From the NCBI GenBank assembly GCA_035571835.1, contig DATNBU010000029.1, positions 248,001 to 312,000 on the forward strand: 64,000 nucleotides of DNA, read 5' to 3'. The notes under the pieces are model-generated. The model saw nothing but the letters and a program-made list of their open reading frames with translations, had not been told where the DNA came from and searched no databases. The translations under genes were made by a program, and so were the position numbers. Below are positions 17,840 to 28,630 of the stretch, piece by piece (within the stretch, counting starts at the first letter, position 1; every line of letters begins with the position of its first letter). Source of the DNA: Candidatus Limnocylindrales bacterium (GTDB lineage Bacteria; Desulfobacterota; Binatia; UBA1149; CAITLU01).

Positions 17840-19567
17840 ATGCGCCTTCTTCTCGTCTTAGGCCGCCGATACCCGGGTCGCAGCCTTGTCATGCTCGTCT
17901 GCCTGTCGCTGGCGGCCGTCGCCGAAGGCATCGGCGTCTCGAGCATGTTCCCTCTTCTCGGGGTCGTCAGCGGCTCCGGAAGCGGCGGATCCCGCCCGGA
18001 GATTGCGCTGCGCCATGCGCTGGCCAACGTCGGCCTCGAGCCGACCATCGAGGTCCTGCTCGGGGTCATCGTTGCGGGCACGCTGACCAAGGCTGCGCTG
18101 ACCCTGGTCGCCCAGCGCCAGATCGGATTCACCGTTGCGCACGTCGCAACCGATCTTCGCCTCGCGCTGCTGCGCGGGGTGCTTTCGGCGCGCTGGCTCT
18201 ACTACGTGCGGCAGCCGATCGGCGCGCTCGCCAACTCCTTCGCAACCGAAGCCATGCGCGCTGCCGAAGCCTATCTTTTCGGCGCGACGATGATCTCGCA
18301 GATCATCGAAACGGCCATCTACGTGACGATTGCCGCAATGGTCTCGTGGCGTACGGCGCTTGCGGCTGCGGTCGTCGGGGCGTTTTCGATCGGTGCGCTC
18401 AGCGGGCTCGTGCGCCGATCCAAGCGGTTCGGCCAGAAGCAGACGCGCATCATGCGCGGCGTGCTCGGGCAGATGACCGACGTGCTCTACTCGGTCAAGC
18501 CGCTCAAGGCGATGGGGCGCGAGCCGCTGATCGCACCGCTGCTCGAGAACGAAACCGAAAGGCTCAACAGGATCCAGCGCCGCCAGGTGATCAGCAAGGA
18601 GGCCGTGCGCGCGCTTCAGGAGCCGGTCGTCATCCTGTCGCTCGTCGTCGGACTCTATCTCGCGATGAAATCGTGGAAGCTCGCTTTCGACGAGCTCCTC
18701 GTGCTGGCCATGCTGTTCTCGCGCGCGCTGTACGCGCTCAACAAAGTCCAGAAGTCGTACCAGCAGATGGTCGCGAGCGAGAGTGCGTTCTGGGCGCTGC
18801 AGGCGACGATCGACGAATCCACGCACCAGGCCGAGATCACCACCGGGCGCCTCGCCCCGACCTTCGACCGCACGATCTCGCTTCGCGGCGTCGACTTCTC
18901 GTACGGCGATCGTCCGATCCTCAATAACGTGTCGCTGACGATCCCGGCCGGCGAAGTGGTCGCCGTGGTCGGCCCTTCCGGCGCCGGCAAGACGACGATC
19001 GCCGATCTCATGCTCGGGCTCGTGCGCCCGCAGCGCGGCGAGGTGTACCTCGACGAAACCCCGCTCGCCGAGGTCGATCTGGCGGCGTGGCGGCACATGG
19101 TCGGATACGTGCCGCAGGAAATGCTGCTGCTGCACGAAGACGTGATGCTCAACGTCACGCTCGGCGATCCGAAGCTGAGCCGCGAGGATGCCGAAGAAGC
19201 GCTGCGCGCCGCCGGCGCGTGGGATTTCGTCTGCGAGCTGCCGCAGGGCATGGAAACTCCGCTTGGCGAGCGCGGCGCCCGGCTTTCGGGAGGCCAGCGC
19301 CAGCGCATCGCGATCGCCCGCGCGCTCGTCAATCGCCCGCGACTGCTGGTTCTCGACGAAGCCACCGCGTCGCTCGACCCGCAGAGCGAAGCCGGCATCT
19401 ACGCAACCGTGCGTTCGCTGCGCGGCAAGACCGCGATCCTCGCGATCTCGCATCAACCGGGACTGCTCGAGGTTGCCGACCACGTGCATCGCCTGACCGA
19501 CGGCGAGCTGGTGCGGATGACGTCGGACCCCGCGGCCGGCGACCAGGCGCACGCGCGCGCGATCTGA
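17840..19567 (+). CDS. MsbA-like ABC exporter (fused permease-ATPase)
   Basis: 575-residue half-transporter with six predicted helices in the first 310 residues and an ATPase domain after it: Walker A GPSGAGKTT (378-386), Q-loop YVPQEM, signature LSGGQ starting at residue 482, Walker B LLVLDEATASLD and an H-loop SHQPG. Such homodimers flip lipids, lipid-linked sugars or peptides out of the inner membrane. It is transcribed away from the ELM1/CDP-alcohol operon across a shared 187-bp region, which suggests it exports that operon's product. Its substrate is not identifiable from sequence. Confidence 0.88.
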   Translation: MRLLLVLGRRYPGRSLVMLVCLSLAAVAEGIGVSSMFPLLGVVSGSGSGGSRPEIALRHALANVGLEPTIEVLLGVIVAGTLTKAALTLVAQRQIGFTVAHVATDLRLALLRGVLSARWLYYVRQPIGALANSFATEAMRAAEAYLFGATMISQIIETAIYVTIAAMVSWRTALAAAVVGAFSIGALSGLVRRSKRFGQKQTRIMRGVLGQMTDVLYSVKPLKAMGREPLIAPLLENETERLNRIQRRQVISKEAVRALQEPVVILSLVVGLYLAMKSWKLAFDELLVLAMLFSRALYALNKVQKSYQQMVASESAFWALQATIDESTHQAEITTGRLAPTFDRTISLRGVDFSYGDRPILNNVSLTIPAGEVVAVVGPSGAGKTTIADLMLGLVRPQRGEVYLDETPLAEVDLAAWRHMVGYVPQEMLLLHEDVMLNVTLGDPKLSREDAEEALRAAGAWDFVCELPQGMETPLGERGARLSGGQRQRIAIARALVNRPRLLVLDEATASLDPQSEAGIYATVRSLRGKTAILAISHQPGLLEVADHVHRLTDGELVRMTSDPAAGDQAHARAI

Positions 19568-19584
19568 CATTCGGTGCAAAACAC

Positions 19585-19618
19585 GCCGCGAGCGGTGCCC
19601 TGAGGCGCCGCTCGCGGC
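19585..19618. terminator. Hairpin between convergent genes
   Basis: An 11-bp perfect stem (GCCGCGAGCGG and complement) with a 12-nt loop lies 17 bp after the ABC-exporter stop and 10 bp past the stop of the convergent FnIII gene. It probably serves both as a factor-assisted terminator; no T-run. Confidence 0.6.
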
Positions 19619-19628
19619 AATTGCATCT

Positions 19629-20945
19629 TCACTCGCCCGACTGGAGCTCTTCGAGAATCCGTCCGAGCAGCGGGGCGCCATCTGCAACGGCGGATCCGTC
19701 GCTATCGACCGACCCGATCAGTGCGGGTCCCGTTGAGACGAACGCATACGTGAACACGTCCCCCTGAAGCTCGAGCCGAAGCGTCCTTCCGGAGTTCTGT
19801 ATGCTGCCGTCGTCATCGACCGGCGCGCAACCGAGACCGTCGACGCACGCCGTGTCGTAGTGGAACGTGGTCGCCGATGTCACCGAGCCGGACAGCGACG
19901 CTTCCGGCAGCTCACCCGATTTGTCGTTGATATAGATGTCGATGCTGGCCCCGTTGGTCACGAGCTCCACGCTCTCGAACTCGCTTCCGTAGAAGTAGCC
20001 GCGGCTGGAGCAGTTCGTCTGCAGGTTGAGCAGCGGGCCGCTGGTCGGGCAGTTGCTCACGGGGTCGAAGCGCGCACCGACCGATTTGTCGATGTTGAGC
20101 ATGACGGAGCACGAGGAAATACCCGAGCACGCGCCGCTCCAACCGGCAAACTTCGAGCCGGCGGCAGGCGATGCGGTGAGCGCCACGGTCGTATTGGTCG
20201 CGTAGCTCGCGTTGCACTGCGTGCCGCAGTTGATGCCGGAAGGACTGCTGGCAACCGAGCCCGAACCTGTTCCGCTTCGCGTCACCGTCAGCTCGTGCGT
20301 ACCGTTCTGCACCGGCGGCGATTGGGCGACATTCGACCAGCGCGAGTTCGCGATGCAGATCTTCGGCCTTCCATTTGCCCGGACGCGGTAGTCGTACGTC
20401 GACGTACTGTCCGCGGTATCGTCTTCATAGACGGTTGCGTCGGCCGCGAGATTGGCGACCGTCACGAAGCTCGTCACGCCGCTGATGCGACGCTGCAGGC
20501 GGAAACCTTTCTCGTTGGAGCTGTTGTCGTGCCACGAAAGCTCGATGCCGCCGTCGCGGTGCACGATCGCGAGCTGAGTCGGCTTGGGCGGATTGGCGTT
20601 GAGCCAGCACAGGTTCGAAAAGGCCGAATTTCCCTCCGGGTTGTTCGCACGGATCCGGTATACGCGCGTCGCACCGGCGCCGACGGTATCGCCCGTGCTC
20701 GTCGCGTTAGCTGGAGGAAACGAAATCGTCGCCAGCGTCTGCTGGCTCGATCCTCGTTGAAGCTCGAACCTGCTTTCATTGTTGCTCCGGTCGAGCCACG
20801 TCAGCGAGACGACCCCGGCGCTTATCTCCTTCGCGCGCAACGTGGCCGGCGACGCCGGTAACGCCGCATGTGCCGCTGTCGCAGCGATGAGCGTCGCCGC
20901 GAGTGCTAAGGTGAGCTCAGAAAACCGGACCTGTTGGATAGTCAT
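19629..20945 (-). CDS. Secreted fibronectin-III / InlB B-repeat protein
   Basis: 438 residues from the ATG behind AAGGAG (7-bp spacing); the extra 29 codons upstream are not needed. The signal peptide ends near AAHAALPAS. Two fibronectin type III-like domains follow (about 30-120 and 121-215; SLTWLDRSNNESRF and ELSWHDNSSNEKGF are equivalent strands). A divergent InlB B-repeat comes next (about 220-295; GSGSVASSPSGINC and GSKFAGWSGACSG), then a unique C-terminal domain of about 130 residues with four cysteines. It is an exported adhesive or scaffold protein of unknown ligand. Confidence 0.8.
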   Translation of the reverse strand: MTIQQVRFSELTLALAATLIAATAAHAALPASPATLRAKEISAGVVSLTWLDRSNNESRFELQRGSSQQTLATISFPPANATSTGDTVGAGATRVYRIRANNPEGNSAFSNLCWLNANPPKPTQLAIVHRDGGIELSWHDNSSNEKGFRLQRRISGVTSFVTVANLAADATVYEDDTADSTSTYDYRVRANGRPKICIANSRWSNVAQSPPVQNGTHELTVTRSGTGSGSVASSPSGINCGTQCNASYATNTTVALTASPAAGSKFAGWSGACSGISSCSVMLNIDKSVGARFDPVSNCPTSGPLLNLQTNCSSRGYFYGSEFESVELVTNGASIDIYINDKSGELPEASLSGSVTSATTFHYDTACVDGLGCAPVDDDGSIQNSGRTLRLELQGDVFTYAFVSTGPALIGSVDSDGSAVADGAPLLGRILEELQSGE

Positions 20946-21093
20946 GCCGTGCTCCTTCTGCGCGCCGACGCGACCGTGCGGCAGCAGGGGGCGAAGAATA
21001 GTCGCAGCCCATCGCGGCGTCTGTGACTCCAACTACATCGGAAATGGACACGCGAGCCGTGCAGTGGCGATTGTCACTACCGACGACGGCCGA

Positions 21094-22260
<1,167 letters not shown>

Positions 22261-22318
22261 CGCGCGAGGCTAACGCCGGCCGCGGGCGTCGCCAACCATC
22301 CGCAGTGCGCGATGCCGG

Positions 22319-22392
22319 AAAAAGGGACAGCTACAATTTCCCAGGCAGGCGCGAGAACGTTGAGGAAATAAAAATGTACCTGTCCCCTTTTT
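22319..22392. repeat. REP-like GGGACAG palindromic element
   Basis: A 74-bp element bounded by AAAAAGGGACAG and its complement, with inner arms CTACAATTT / AAAATGTAC. Its right half (GAACGTTGAGGAAA...ATGTACCTGTCCCC) is nearly identical to 36313-36353. It ends at the stop codon of the aldo-keto reductase. Elements of this TGTCCCC class look like REP-type repeats mobilised by IS200-like RAYT transposases; none is encoded here. Confidence 0.75.
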
Positions 22393-23624
22393 CAGGAGAG
22401 CAGGCGATGCGCGCGCGTCATCTGTTTCTTGATCGGGATCTCGAACGGGCATGCCGCCTGGCATGGCGCCGCGCAGCCGGCACAGACGGACGCCTGGCGA
22501 TCGGCGCCGAGCCGGGCGTATTTGGCCATCGCGACGCGCTCGCTGCCATAGCCCTCGAAGTACATCGAGTAGCGCAGCACGTCGTCGATCGGCAGGCCGG
22601 CGGGACACGAATCGAGGCACTCGCCGCATCCCGGCCGGCAGTACTGGCGCGTGACGAGCTGGTCGTAGCGCTCGAGCACGGCCAGGTCTTTCGGCGCGAC
22701 CGGCTGGCCGGATGCGAACAGGTACTCGTCCAGATGCGAGACCTTCGAAATCGACACGACCAGACCCGAGACGTCGGGGTTCGACTGGACCCACTTGAAC
22801 GCGGCCTGCGTAAAGCTGTTGCGTTCGTCGGGCGTGAAGTCGGAGAGCACCGTGTGGTAGGCGCCCTTGAGCGTCTTCATGGCCACGAAACCGACACCCT
22901 TCGCGCGGGCTTTCCCAATGATATTGGACAGGTCAGGCCAGTTGTTGAAGTTGTAGGCGACCATGATCACGTGGAAGCGCCCGCTGTCCACGGCCTGGTT
23001 CATCACGGTCTCGAGCTCGGGCGTGTGGCTGGAGACGCCGAGGAAGCGGACCTTGCCCTGCTCCTTCAGCTTGTCGAATGCCTCGTGGAACGTCGGCGCC
23101 ATCAGGCGCTCGAGCTCGTTGCACGCGTGGATGTGGCACAGGTCCAGATAGTCGGTGCCGAGCCGGCCGAGGCTCGCTTCGACCGCCGCGATGATGTCTT
23201 CGACCCTGGAGTTGGCCGGCAGGTGGCCGGCCGGCGTACAGAATTTCGAGACGAGGAACACCTTGTCGCGGCGCCCGCGAATCCCCTCGCCGACGACCCG
23301 CTCCGAGTCGTTATCCGAATAGTCCGGCGACGTGTCGAAGTAGTTGACGCCGCGGTCGATCGCGATGCGCACGACGTCCGGATCGCGCACGTGCGCGGTA
23401 CCGAACGAGATATCCGACATTTGCCAGCCGGTCGTGCCGAGCGGCCGGTACGACTTTACGGTCGAGCCTGTCCACTCCGGTCGCGGCGATGTTGCCTCGG
23501 TCGGAGCGGAGGGAATCAGGAAATACTGGGTGCGGTACTTGAGAAGAGAATCGAGCCCGAGCAGGCCCGAGAAAAGACCGGCCTGCTTCAGAAAGTCGCG
23601 GCGGCCGGTCTTCTCGGAACCCAT
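22392..23624 (-). CDS. Tat-exported aldo-keto reductase with Fe-S clusters
   Basis: 410 residues. The start MGSEKTGRRDFLKQAG gives a textbook twin-arginine signal, so export of a folded cofactor-bound enzyme is expected. Residues 60-310 form an aldo-keto reductase barrel (GVNYFDTSPDYSDNDSE, DYLDLCHIHACN). The C-terminal part has two cysteine clusters, CRPGCGECLDSCP and CAGCAAPCQAACP, suggesting two [4Fe-4S] centres. Electrons may thus pass to or from Fe-S carriers rather than only NAD(P)H. The stop codon sits at the edge of a REP-like element. It follows a small lipoprotein gene by 25 bp. Confidence 0.86.
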   Translation of the reverse strand: MGSEKTGRRDFLKQAGLFSGLLGLDSLLKYRTQYFLIPSAPTEATSPRPEWTGSTVKSYRPLGTTGWQMSDISFGTAHVRDPDVVRIAIDRGVNYFDTSPDYSDNDSERVVGEGIRGRRDKVFLVSKFCTPAGHLPANSRVEDIIAAVEASLGRLGTDYLDLCHIHACNELERLMAPTFHEAFDKLKEQGKVRFLGVSSHTPELETVMNQAVDSGRFHVIMVAYNFNNWPDLSNIIGKARAKGVGFVAMKTLKGAYHTVLSDFTPDERNSFTQAAFKWVQSNPDVSGLVVSISKVSHLDEYLFASGQPVAPKDLAVLERYDQLVTRQYCRPGCGECLDSCPAGLPIDDVLRYSMYFEGYGSERVAMAKYARLGADRQASVCAGCAAPCQAACPFEIPIKKQMTRAHRLLS

Positions 23625-23649
23625 CGGAAATGGTCCTCGACGAAACCGA

Positions 23650-23943
23650 TCAGGTCTCGTCGTTGTCGGACTCGGGCTTGGGCGGTGCGGGCTTGGCCGC
23701 GTCGCCGGGCTTCGGAGCGGGCTCGGCGGGCTTGCCTGCAGCGGGCGGCGGCGTTGCCGGCTTGACGGCCTCGGCCGGCGGCATCGCGGGCTTGGCGGCC
23801 GGTGGTGTCGCGGCCGGCGCGGCATTCGTCGCCGGCTTCGCCGGCGCCGGAGCCGCGGGCTTCGACTCTTCCGATTTCGTGCAGGCGGCTGCGCCCGTGA
23901 TGACGAACGCGGCAACCATTCCGATCAAAATCCTGCTGAACAT
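23650..23943 (-). CDS. Small Ala/Pro-rich lipoprotein
   Basis: 97 residues starting at MFSRILIG; the longer frame to 24042 lacks coding character. A short hydrophobic signal ends in a lipobox (GAAAC, Cys21), followed by about 75 residues of low-complexity Ala/Pro/Lys repeats (AAPAATPPAAKPA) and an acidic end SDNDET. It is probably a periplasmic spacer or wall-reaching lipoprotein. It lies upstream of the Tat aldo-keto reductase and may be its envelope partner. Confidence 0.65.
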   Translation of the reverse strand: MFSRILIGMVAAFVITGAAACTKSEESKPAAPAPAKPATNAAPAATPPAAKPAMPPAEAVKPATPPPAAGKPAEPAPKPGDAAKPAPPKPESDNDET

Positions 23944-24090
23944 TGGTGTATCCCTGCCTCCTTGATGCGGCTTCTTCGGCCACCGAGGGTGCGAATCTTC
24001 TAGCATCGCACGCCGGTCAGCCCAACTCGCAGAGCGGCGCAACGTGAGAAAGGTCGCGTGGCGCAGATGGATCCGTGCGCGGGCTTGCGG

Positions 24091-25506
24091 TCAAGCTCGC
24101 CGCCAGGTCGTGCCCCCGGCCCCGTCCTCGAGCACGATTCCCTGATCGAGAAGCTCCTTTCGAACTGCATCGGCGCGCGCGAAGTCGCGGGATTTTCGTG
24201 CGGCGTTGCGTTCGGCGATCAGCACCTCGATCGCGTCCGCATCGAGGCCCGCCCTGGACGCCCCGCGCGCATTGTAGCGCTCCAGAAATTCGGCCGGCCG
24301 CGATGCAAACAGACCCATCGCGCTGCCGACGGCCCGGACCACTCCGGCTGATCGCGCGGCCGATGCGGCATCACCGGCGTCGAGCGCGCGATTGGCATCG
24401 CGGACCGAATCGAACAGCAGCGCGACCGCGCGCGCGCTGTTGAGGTCGGCGTCCATGGCCTCGACGAGCGGCGCAACCTCCGGGCTTTCGTGACCGTACG
24501 CCGGTATCGCGATCCCGGCGTCCTCGACGCGCGCGAGCGTCTCGTACGCACGGACGAGCGCCTTGGTCGATTCGGCGATTCCCGCCGGGCTGAAGTCGAG
24601 CGGACTGCGGTAGTGCACCGACAGCAGATGAAGGCGAAGACCTTCGGCTTCGACTTCCTTCAGCACGTCTTCGATCGCGAAGACGTTGCCGAGCGACTTC
24701 GACATCTTCTCCTGGTCGATGCGCACGAACGCGTGGTGCACCCAGTAACGGACGAAGTCGGATTCGTAGCCTCCGCACGACTGCGCAAGCTCGTTCTCGT
24801 GATGCGGGAAGATCAGGTCCTCGCCGCCGCCGTGGATGTCGAACGTGGGTCCGAGATAGCGCACGCTCATTGCCGAGCATTCCAGGTGCCAGCCCGGCCG
24901 GCCGGGTCCCCACGGGCTCGGCCACGACGGTTCGCCGGGTTTCGCCGATTTCCACAGCGCGAAATCCATCGGGCTCTTTTTGCGCTCGTCGATGTCGACG
25001 CGCGCCCCCGACAGCAGGTCATCGAGGTTGCGGCCCGACAGCGCGCCGTATTTTTTGAAATTTTCCACGGCGAAATACATGTCGCCGCCGCCGGCATCGT
25101 ATGCGAGACCGCGGCTTTCGAGCGCTTTCGTCAGCTCGAGCATCTCGGCGATGTGATCGGTCGCGCGCGGCTCGAGGTCCGGCTGCGCGCATCCGAGCGC
25201 CGCCACGTCGCGATGCATCTCGCCGATGAAACGGTCGGCCAGCGCCTTCCAGTCCTCGCCGCGCTCGTTCGCCCGGTTGATGATCTTGTCGTCGATGTCG
25301 GTGATGTTGCGCACGAAGTGCACGTCGTAGCCGCGCCACCGCAGGTAGCGCACCATCGCATCGAAGAACACGAGCGAACGCGCGTGGCCGACATGGCAGC
25401 GGTCATAGACCGTGATGCCGCAGACGTACATCGAGATCTTTCCGGCCACGAGGGGCACGAAAGGCTCCTCGCGCCGCGTGCGCGTGTTGTAGAGGACGAG
25501 TGCCAC
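24091..25506 (-). CDS. cysS: Cysteinyl-tRNA synthetase
   Basis: 471-residue class I synthetase charging tRNA-Cys. CGITVYD supplies the first zinc cysteine. HVGHAR is the HIGH motif. WHLECSAMS, then HGGGEDLIFPHHENELAQS give the remaining zinc ligands, and KMSKSLGN is the second signature. Length is typical. The start is GTG, 12 bp downstream of the acs stop, so it is probably co-transcribed with acs. Confidence 0.97.
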   Translation of the reverse strand: MALVLYNTRTRREEPFVPLVAGKISMYVCGITVYDRCHVGHARSLVFFDAMVRYLRWRGYDVHFVRNITDIDDKIINRANERGEDWKALADRFIGEMHRDVAALGCAQPDLEPRATDHIAEMLELTKALESRGLAYDAGGGDMYFAVENFKKYGALSGRNLDDLLSGARVDIDERKKSPMDFALWKSAKPGEPSWPSPWGPGRPGWHLECSAMSVRYLGPTFDIHGGGEDLIFPHHENELAQSCGGYESDFVRYWVHHAFVRIDQEKMSKSLGNVFAIEDVLKEVEAEGLRLHLLSVHYRSPLDFSPAGIAESTKALVRAYETLARVEDAGIAIPAYGHESPEVAPLVEAMDADLNSARAVALLFDSVRDANRALDAGDAASAARSAGVVRAVGSAMGLFASRPAEFLERYNARGASRAGLDADAIEVLIAERNAARKSRDFARADAVRKELLDQGIVLEDGAGGTTWRRA

Positions 25507-25518
25507 GATGGATGGTTC

Positions 25519-27462
25519 CTATTCTTCGTTTTCGCGCAGCGCGGCGAGGACGCCGTAGTCTTCGAGGGTCGTCGTGTCGCCGGTGCTCTCGCGGCCGGAT
25601 GCGATGTCGCGCAGCAGGCGCCGCATGATCTTTCCGCTGCGCGTTTTCGGAAGGCTGTCGGTAAAGCGCAGGTCGTCGGGCTTGGCGAACGCGCCGATCT
25701 CCTTGCCGACCCAGGCCTTGAGCTCGCTCTCGAGCTCCTTCGTGCGCGGGTATTCCCTGTGCAGCGTCACGAACGCGGCGATCGCCTCGCCTTTGAGCTC
25801 GTCCGGACGGCCGACGACGGCGGCCTCGGTAACCGCGGGATGGCCGACGAGCGCGCTTTCGACCTCCATCGTACCGATGCGGTGGCCCGAAACGTTCATC
25901 ACGTCGTCGATGCGGCCCATGACCCACAGGTATCCGTCCGCGTCCACGCGCGCGCCGTCACCGGCGAAGTACTTGTCGCCGAAGCGGCTCCAGTAGTTCT
26001 GCACATAGCGGTCCGGATCGCCGTAGACGGTCCGCAGCATGCCGGGCCACGGCTTGCGTATGATCAGGAAGCCGCCCTGGTTCGGGCCGCACTCGTTGCC
26101 GTCCGCGTCGACGACCGCGATGTCGATGCCGGGAAGCGGAATCGTGCACGACCCAGGCTTGGTCGCGACGGCGCCCGGCACCGGCGAGACCATGATTCCG
26201 CCGGTTTCGGTCTGCCACCACGTGTCGACGATCGGGCAGCGCCCGCCGCCGATGGTGTCGCGGTACCACATCCACGCTTCCGGATTGATCGGCTCGCCGA
26301 CGCTTCCGAGCAGGCGCAGGCTCGACATGTCGTGCTTGGCCGGATGCTCGTCGCCGGCGCGCATGAACGAACGGATCGCGGTCGGCGCCGTGTACAGAAT
26401 CGTGACCTTGTACTTCTCGATGATCGACCAGATGCGATCGGGCGCGGGATGGTTCGGAACGCCTTCGTACATGACAGCGGTCGCGCCGCACAGAAGCGGC
26501 CCGTACGCGAGGTACGTGTGTCCGGTTACCCAGCCGCAATCGGCCGTGCACCAGTAGATGTCGTCCTCGCGCAGGTCGAAGACCAGACGCGTGGTCTGAA
26601 AGGCCTGGACCATATAGCCGCCGGTCGTGTGCACGACGCCTTTCGGCTTACCCGTGGTTCCCGACGTGTACAGGATGAAGAGCGGATGCTCGGAGTCGAC
26701 CGGCACTGCATCGACAGGCTCGGCCTTCGCCATCAGGTCGTGCCACCACAGGTCGCGGCCGGCGGTCCAGCCGATTTCGTTGTTTGCACGCCTCAGCACG
26801 ACCACGTGCTCGACGGTCGGGCACTGCGGCGCAGCCTCATCCACGATCGCCTTGAGCGACAGCACGCTGCCGCGACGGTAGCCGCCGTCGGCCGTCACGA
26901 TCAGCCTGGTCCTGGCATCGTTGCAGCGGTCGCGCAGCGCGTCCGCAGAAAATCCGCCGAAGACGACCGAATGCGTCGCGCCGATGCGCGCGCACGCGAG
27001 CATCGCGATCGGCAGCTCCGGCACCATCGGCATGTAGATGCCGACGCGATCGCCGCTCTCGACGCCGAGCGAACGCAGCACGCCGGCAAAACGGCTGACC
27101 TCCGCATGCAGCTCTTCGTACGTCAGCGAACGCGAGTCGCCGGGCTCGCCTTCCCACAGGATCGCAGTCTTGGTGCGCCCGGGCCCCGCGAGGTGGCGGT
27201 CGAGGCAGTTGTAGCTGAGGTTGGTGGTCGCGCCGACGAACCATTTTGCGTGCGGCGGCTTCCACTCGAGGACGCTTTGCCACGGCGCGAACCAGTGCAG
27301 CTCCTTTGCAGCCTGCGCCCAGTACGCCTCCGGATCGGACGACGCGGATCGCCGGATCGCCTCGTATTCCTGTGCGCTGCGGACTCGCGCCTTGGCGGCA
27401 AACCCGGCCGGCGGATCGAACAGGCGCGATTCCTGGAGCTGGGACTCGATGTTCTGCGGCAT
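25519..27462 (-). CDS. acs: Acetyl-CoA synthetase
   Basis: 647-residue AMP-forming enzyme making acetyl-CoA from acetate, ATP and CoA. The P-loop is [20 protein letters not shown] is the acetate-pocket signature, and the acetylation-controlled Lys lies in [10 protein letters not shown] near residue 617. It is full length. Together with the ethylmalonyl-CoA mutase at 59.6 kb it fits growth on acetyl-CoA-yielding substrates. It is divergent from the mla operon with 241 bp between. Confidence 0.96.
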   Translation of the reverse strand: MPQNIESQLQESRLFDPPAGFAAKARVRSAQEYEAIRRSASSDPEAYWAQAAKELHWFAPWQSVLEWKPPHAKWFVGATTNLSYNCLDRHLAGPGRTKTAILWEGEPGDSRSLTYEELHAEVSRFAGVLRSLGVESGDRVGIYMPMVPELPIAMLACARIGATHSVVFGGFSADALRDRCNDARTRLIVTADGGYRRGSVLSLKAIVDEAAPQCPTVEHVVVLRRANNEIGWTAGRDLWWHDLMAKAEPVDAVPVDSEHPLFILYTSGTTGKPKGVVHTTGGYMVQAFQTTRLVFDLREDDIYWCTADCGWVTGHTYLAYGPLLCGATAVMYEGVPNHPAPDRIWSIIEKYKVTILYTAPTAIRSFMRAGDEHPAKHDMSSLRLLGSVGEPINPEAWMWYRDTIGGGRCPIVDTWWQTETGGIMVSPVPGAVATKPGSCTIPLPGIDIAVVDADGNECGPNQGGFLIIRKPWPGMLRTVYGDPDRYVQNYWSRFGDKYFAGDGARVDADGYLWVMGRIDDVMNVSGHRIGTMEVESALVGHPAVTEAAVVGRPDELKGEAIAAFVTLHREYPRTKELESELKAWVGKEIGAFAKPDDLRFTDSLPKTRSGKIMRRLLRDIASGRESTGDTTTLEDYGVLAALRENEE

Positions 27463-27703
27463 GGCAACGTTTCTCCGATGACTTCGTCGCGAATCTCGAT
27501 CGATGCGCCCGATTCGATGCGCAATGGATGTCCGGGGCGACCGTAGAGTGTCTGCTTGCCATGCAGAAGGTCGCCGGCTGCCTGCCGGTGGCCTGTAGTC
27601 GCCTGCGGAGTGGAGCTTCTAGCGGCCGCGTGAACCAATGTAAACGCACCGCCACGAAGCGATCACTCGACTCGAAAGTTGAGAAACGTTAAGCACTTCA
27701 GCA

Positions 27704-28630
27704 ATGGCTGCTCCAGTAAGTGACGAAGCCCGCGCGCACCTCGAACAGACCGGGCGCACGGCGGGCGCGGCATTGGAGCCGCCGGCCGCCAGGCACGCGT
27801 CCGTACAGGCGGGTACGTCCGGCGCCGACGTCGCACTCCGCAACGTCTCCATGTCGTATGGCCGCCGGCGTGTGCTGCGTGATCTCTCGTGCGCATTTCC
27901 CGCCGGCGCCATCAGCGTCGTGCTCGGCGGCAGCGGCAGCGGCAAGAGCACCATCCTCAAGCTCATCGGCGGACTGATTGCCGCCAGCTCCGGACAGATC
28001 GACGTCGGGGGCCGCAACGTGGTCGGCCTGCGCGAATCCGACCTCTACGGCGTCCGCCGCGACCTCGGCATGATGTTCCAGAACGGCGCGCTGCTCGACT
28101 CCAAGTCGGTCTTCGACAACCTCGCGTTTCCGCTGCGCGAGCACTCGACCCTGTCCGAGCAGGAGATTGCCGATCGCGTGCACCACAGCCTCGCGTCGGT
28201 CGGCCTGTCCGACGTCGACGACCTGCTTCCGCGCGAGCTGTCGGGCGGCATGGTCAAGCGCGTCGCTCTCGCGCGTGCCCTCGTCGGACAGCCGAAGATC
28301 CTGCTCGTCGACGAGCCGTTCTCCGGACTCGATCCGCTGTCGACCAAGCTCATCGAGGCGCTGCTCGTGCGCATCAACCGCCAGCACGCAATGACGATGA
28401 TCGTGGTCTCGCATCACATTCCGTCGACCATGCGCATGGCCGACCAGGTCGTGCTGCTGCTTCCCGACGGCGTGATCGCCGGATCCCCTGCCGAGCTATC
28501 CGGCGCGGCCGATCCGCGCGTGCGCCGTTTCCTTACCGAGGAAACCGACGATTCGGACGCAGTCTTCGCGAGCGTCGCCGAGTTCGAGCAGGGCGAGAGA
28601 AGGCCCGAGCGCCACGGTACGCAGCCGTGA
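27704..28630 (+). CDS. mlaF: Mla lipid transport ATPase
   Basis: 308-residue ABC ATPase of the MCE/Mla phospholipid system. Walker A is GGSGSGKST (about 77-85), the signature is LSGGMVKRVALARAL with the Mla-typical Met, and Walker B is ILLVDEPFSGLDP. About 45 extra N-terminal residues precede the first strand; a later start cannot be excluded. It is first in mlaF-E-D-A-C; its TGA overlaps the mlaE GTG. Confidence 0.92.
   Translation: MAAPVSDEARAHLEQTGRTAGAALEPPAARHASVQAGTSGADVALRNVSMSYGRRRVLRDLSCAFPAGAISVVLGGSGSGKSTILKLIGGLIAASSGQIDVGGRNVVGLRESDLYGVRRDLGMMFQNGALLDSKSVFDNLAFPLREHSTLSEQEIADRVHHSLASVGLSDVDDLLPRELSGGMVKRVALARALVGQPKILLVDEPFSGLDPLSTKLIEALLVRINRQHAMTMIVVSHHIPSTMRMADQVVLLLPDGVIAGSPAELSGAADPRVRRFLTEETDDSDAVFASVAEFEQGERRPERHGTQP

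Noticed and set aside
24490-27546. 1018-codon open frame on the plus strand
   Set aside because: It lies antisense to cysS and acs, both unmistakable genes. Its Arg/Asp/Val/Ala-rich composition is the usual shadow of GC-rich coding sequence; the same applies to long frames antisense to the kinase (5138-6499), DUF1329 region, RND gene and sdhA.
27889-28626. Long N-terminal extension of the mla permease frame
   Set aside because: It overlaps mlaF in another frame and is Arg-rich. The GTG at 28627 overlapping the mlaF stop gives a normal MlaE.
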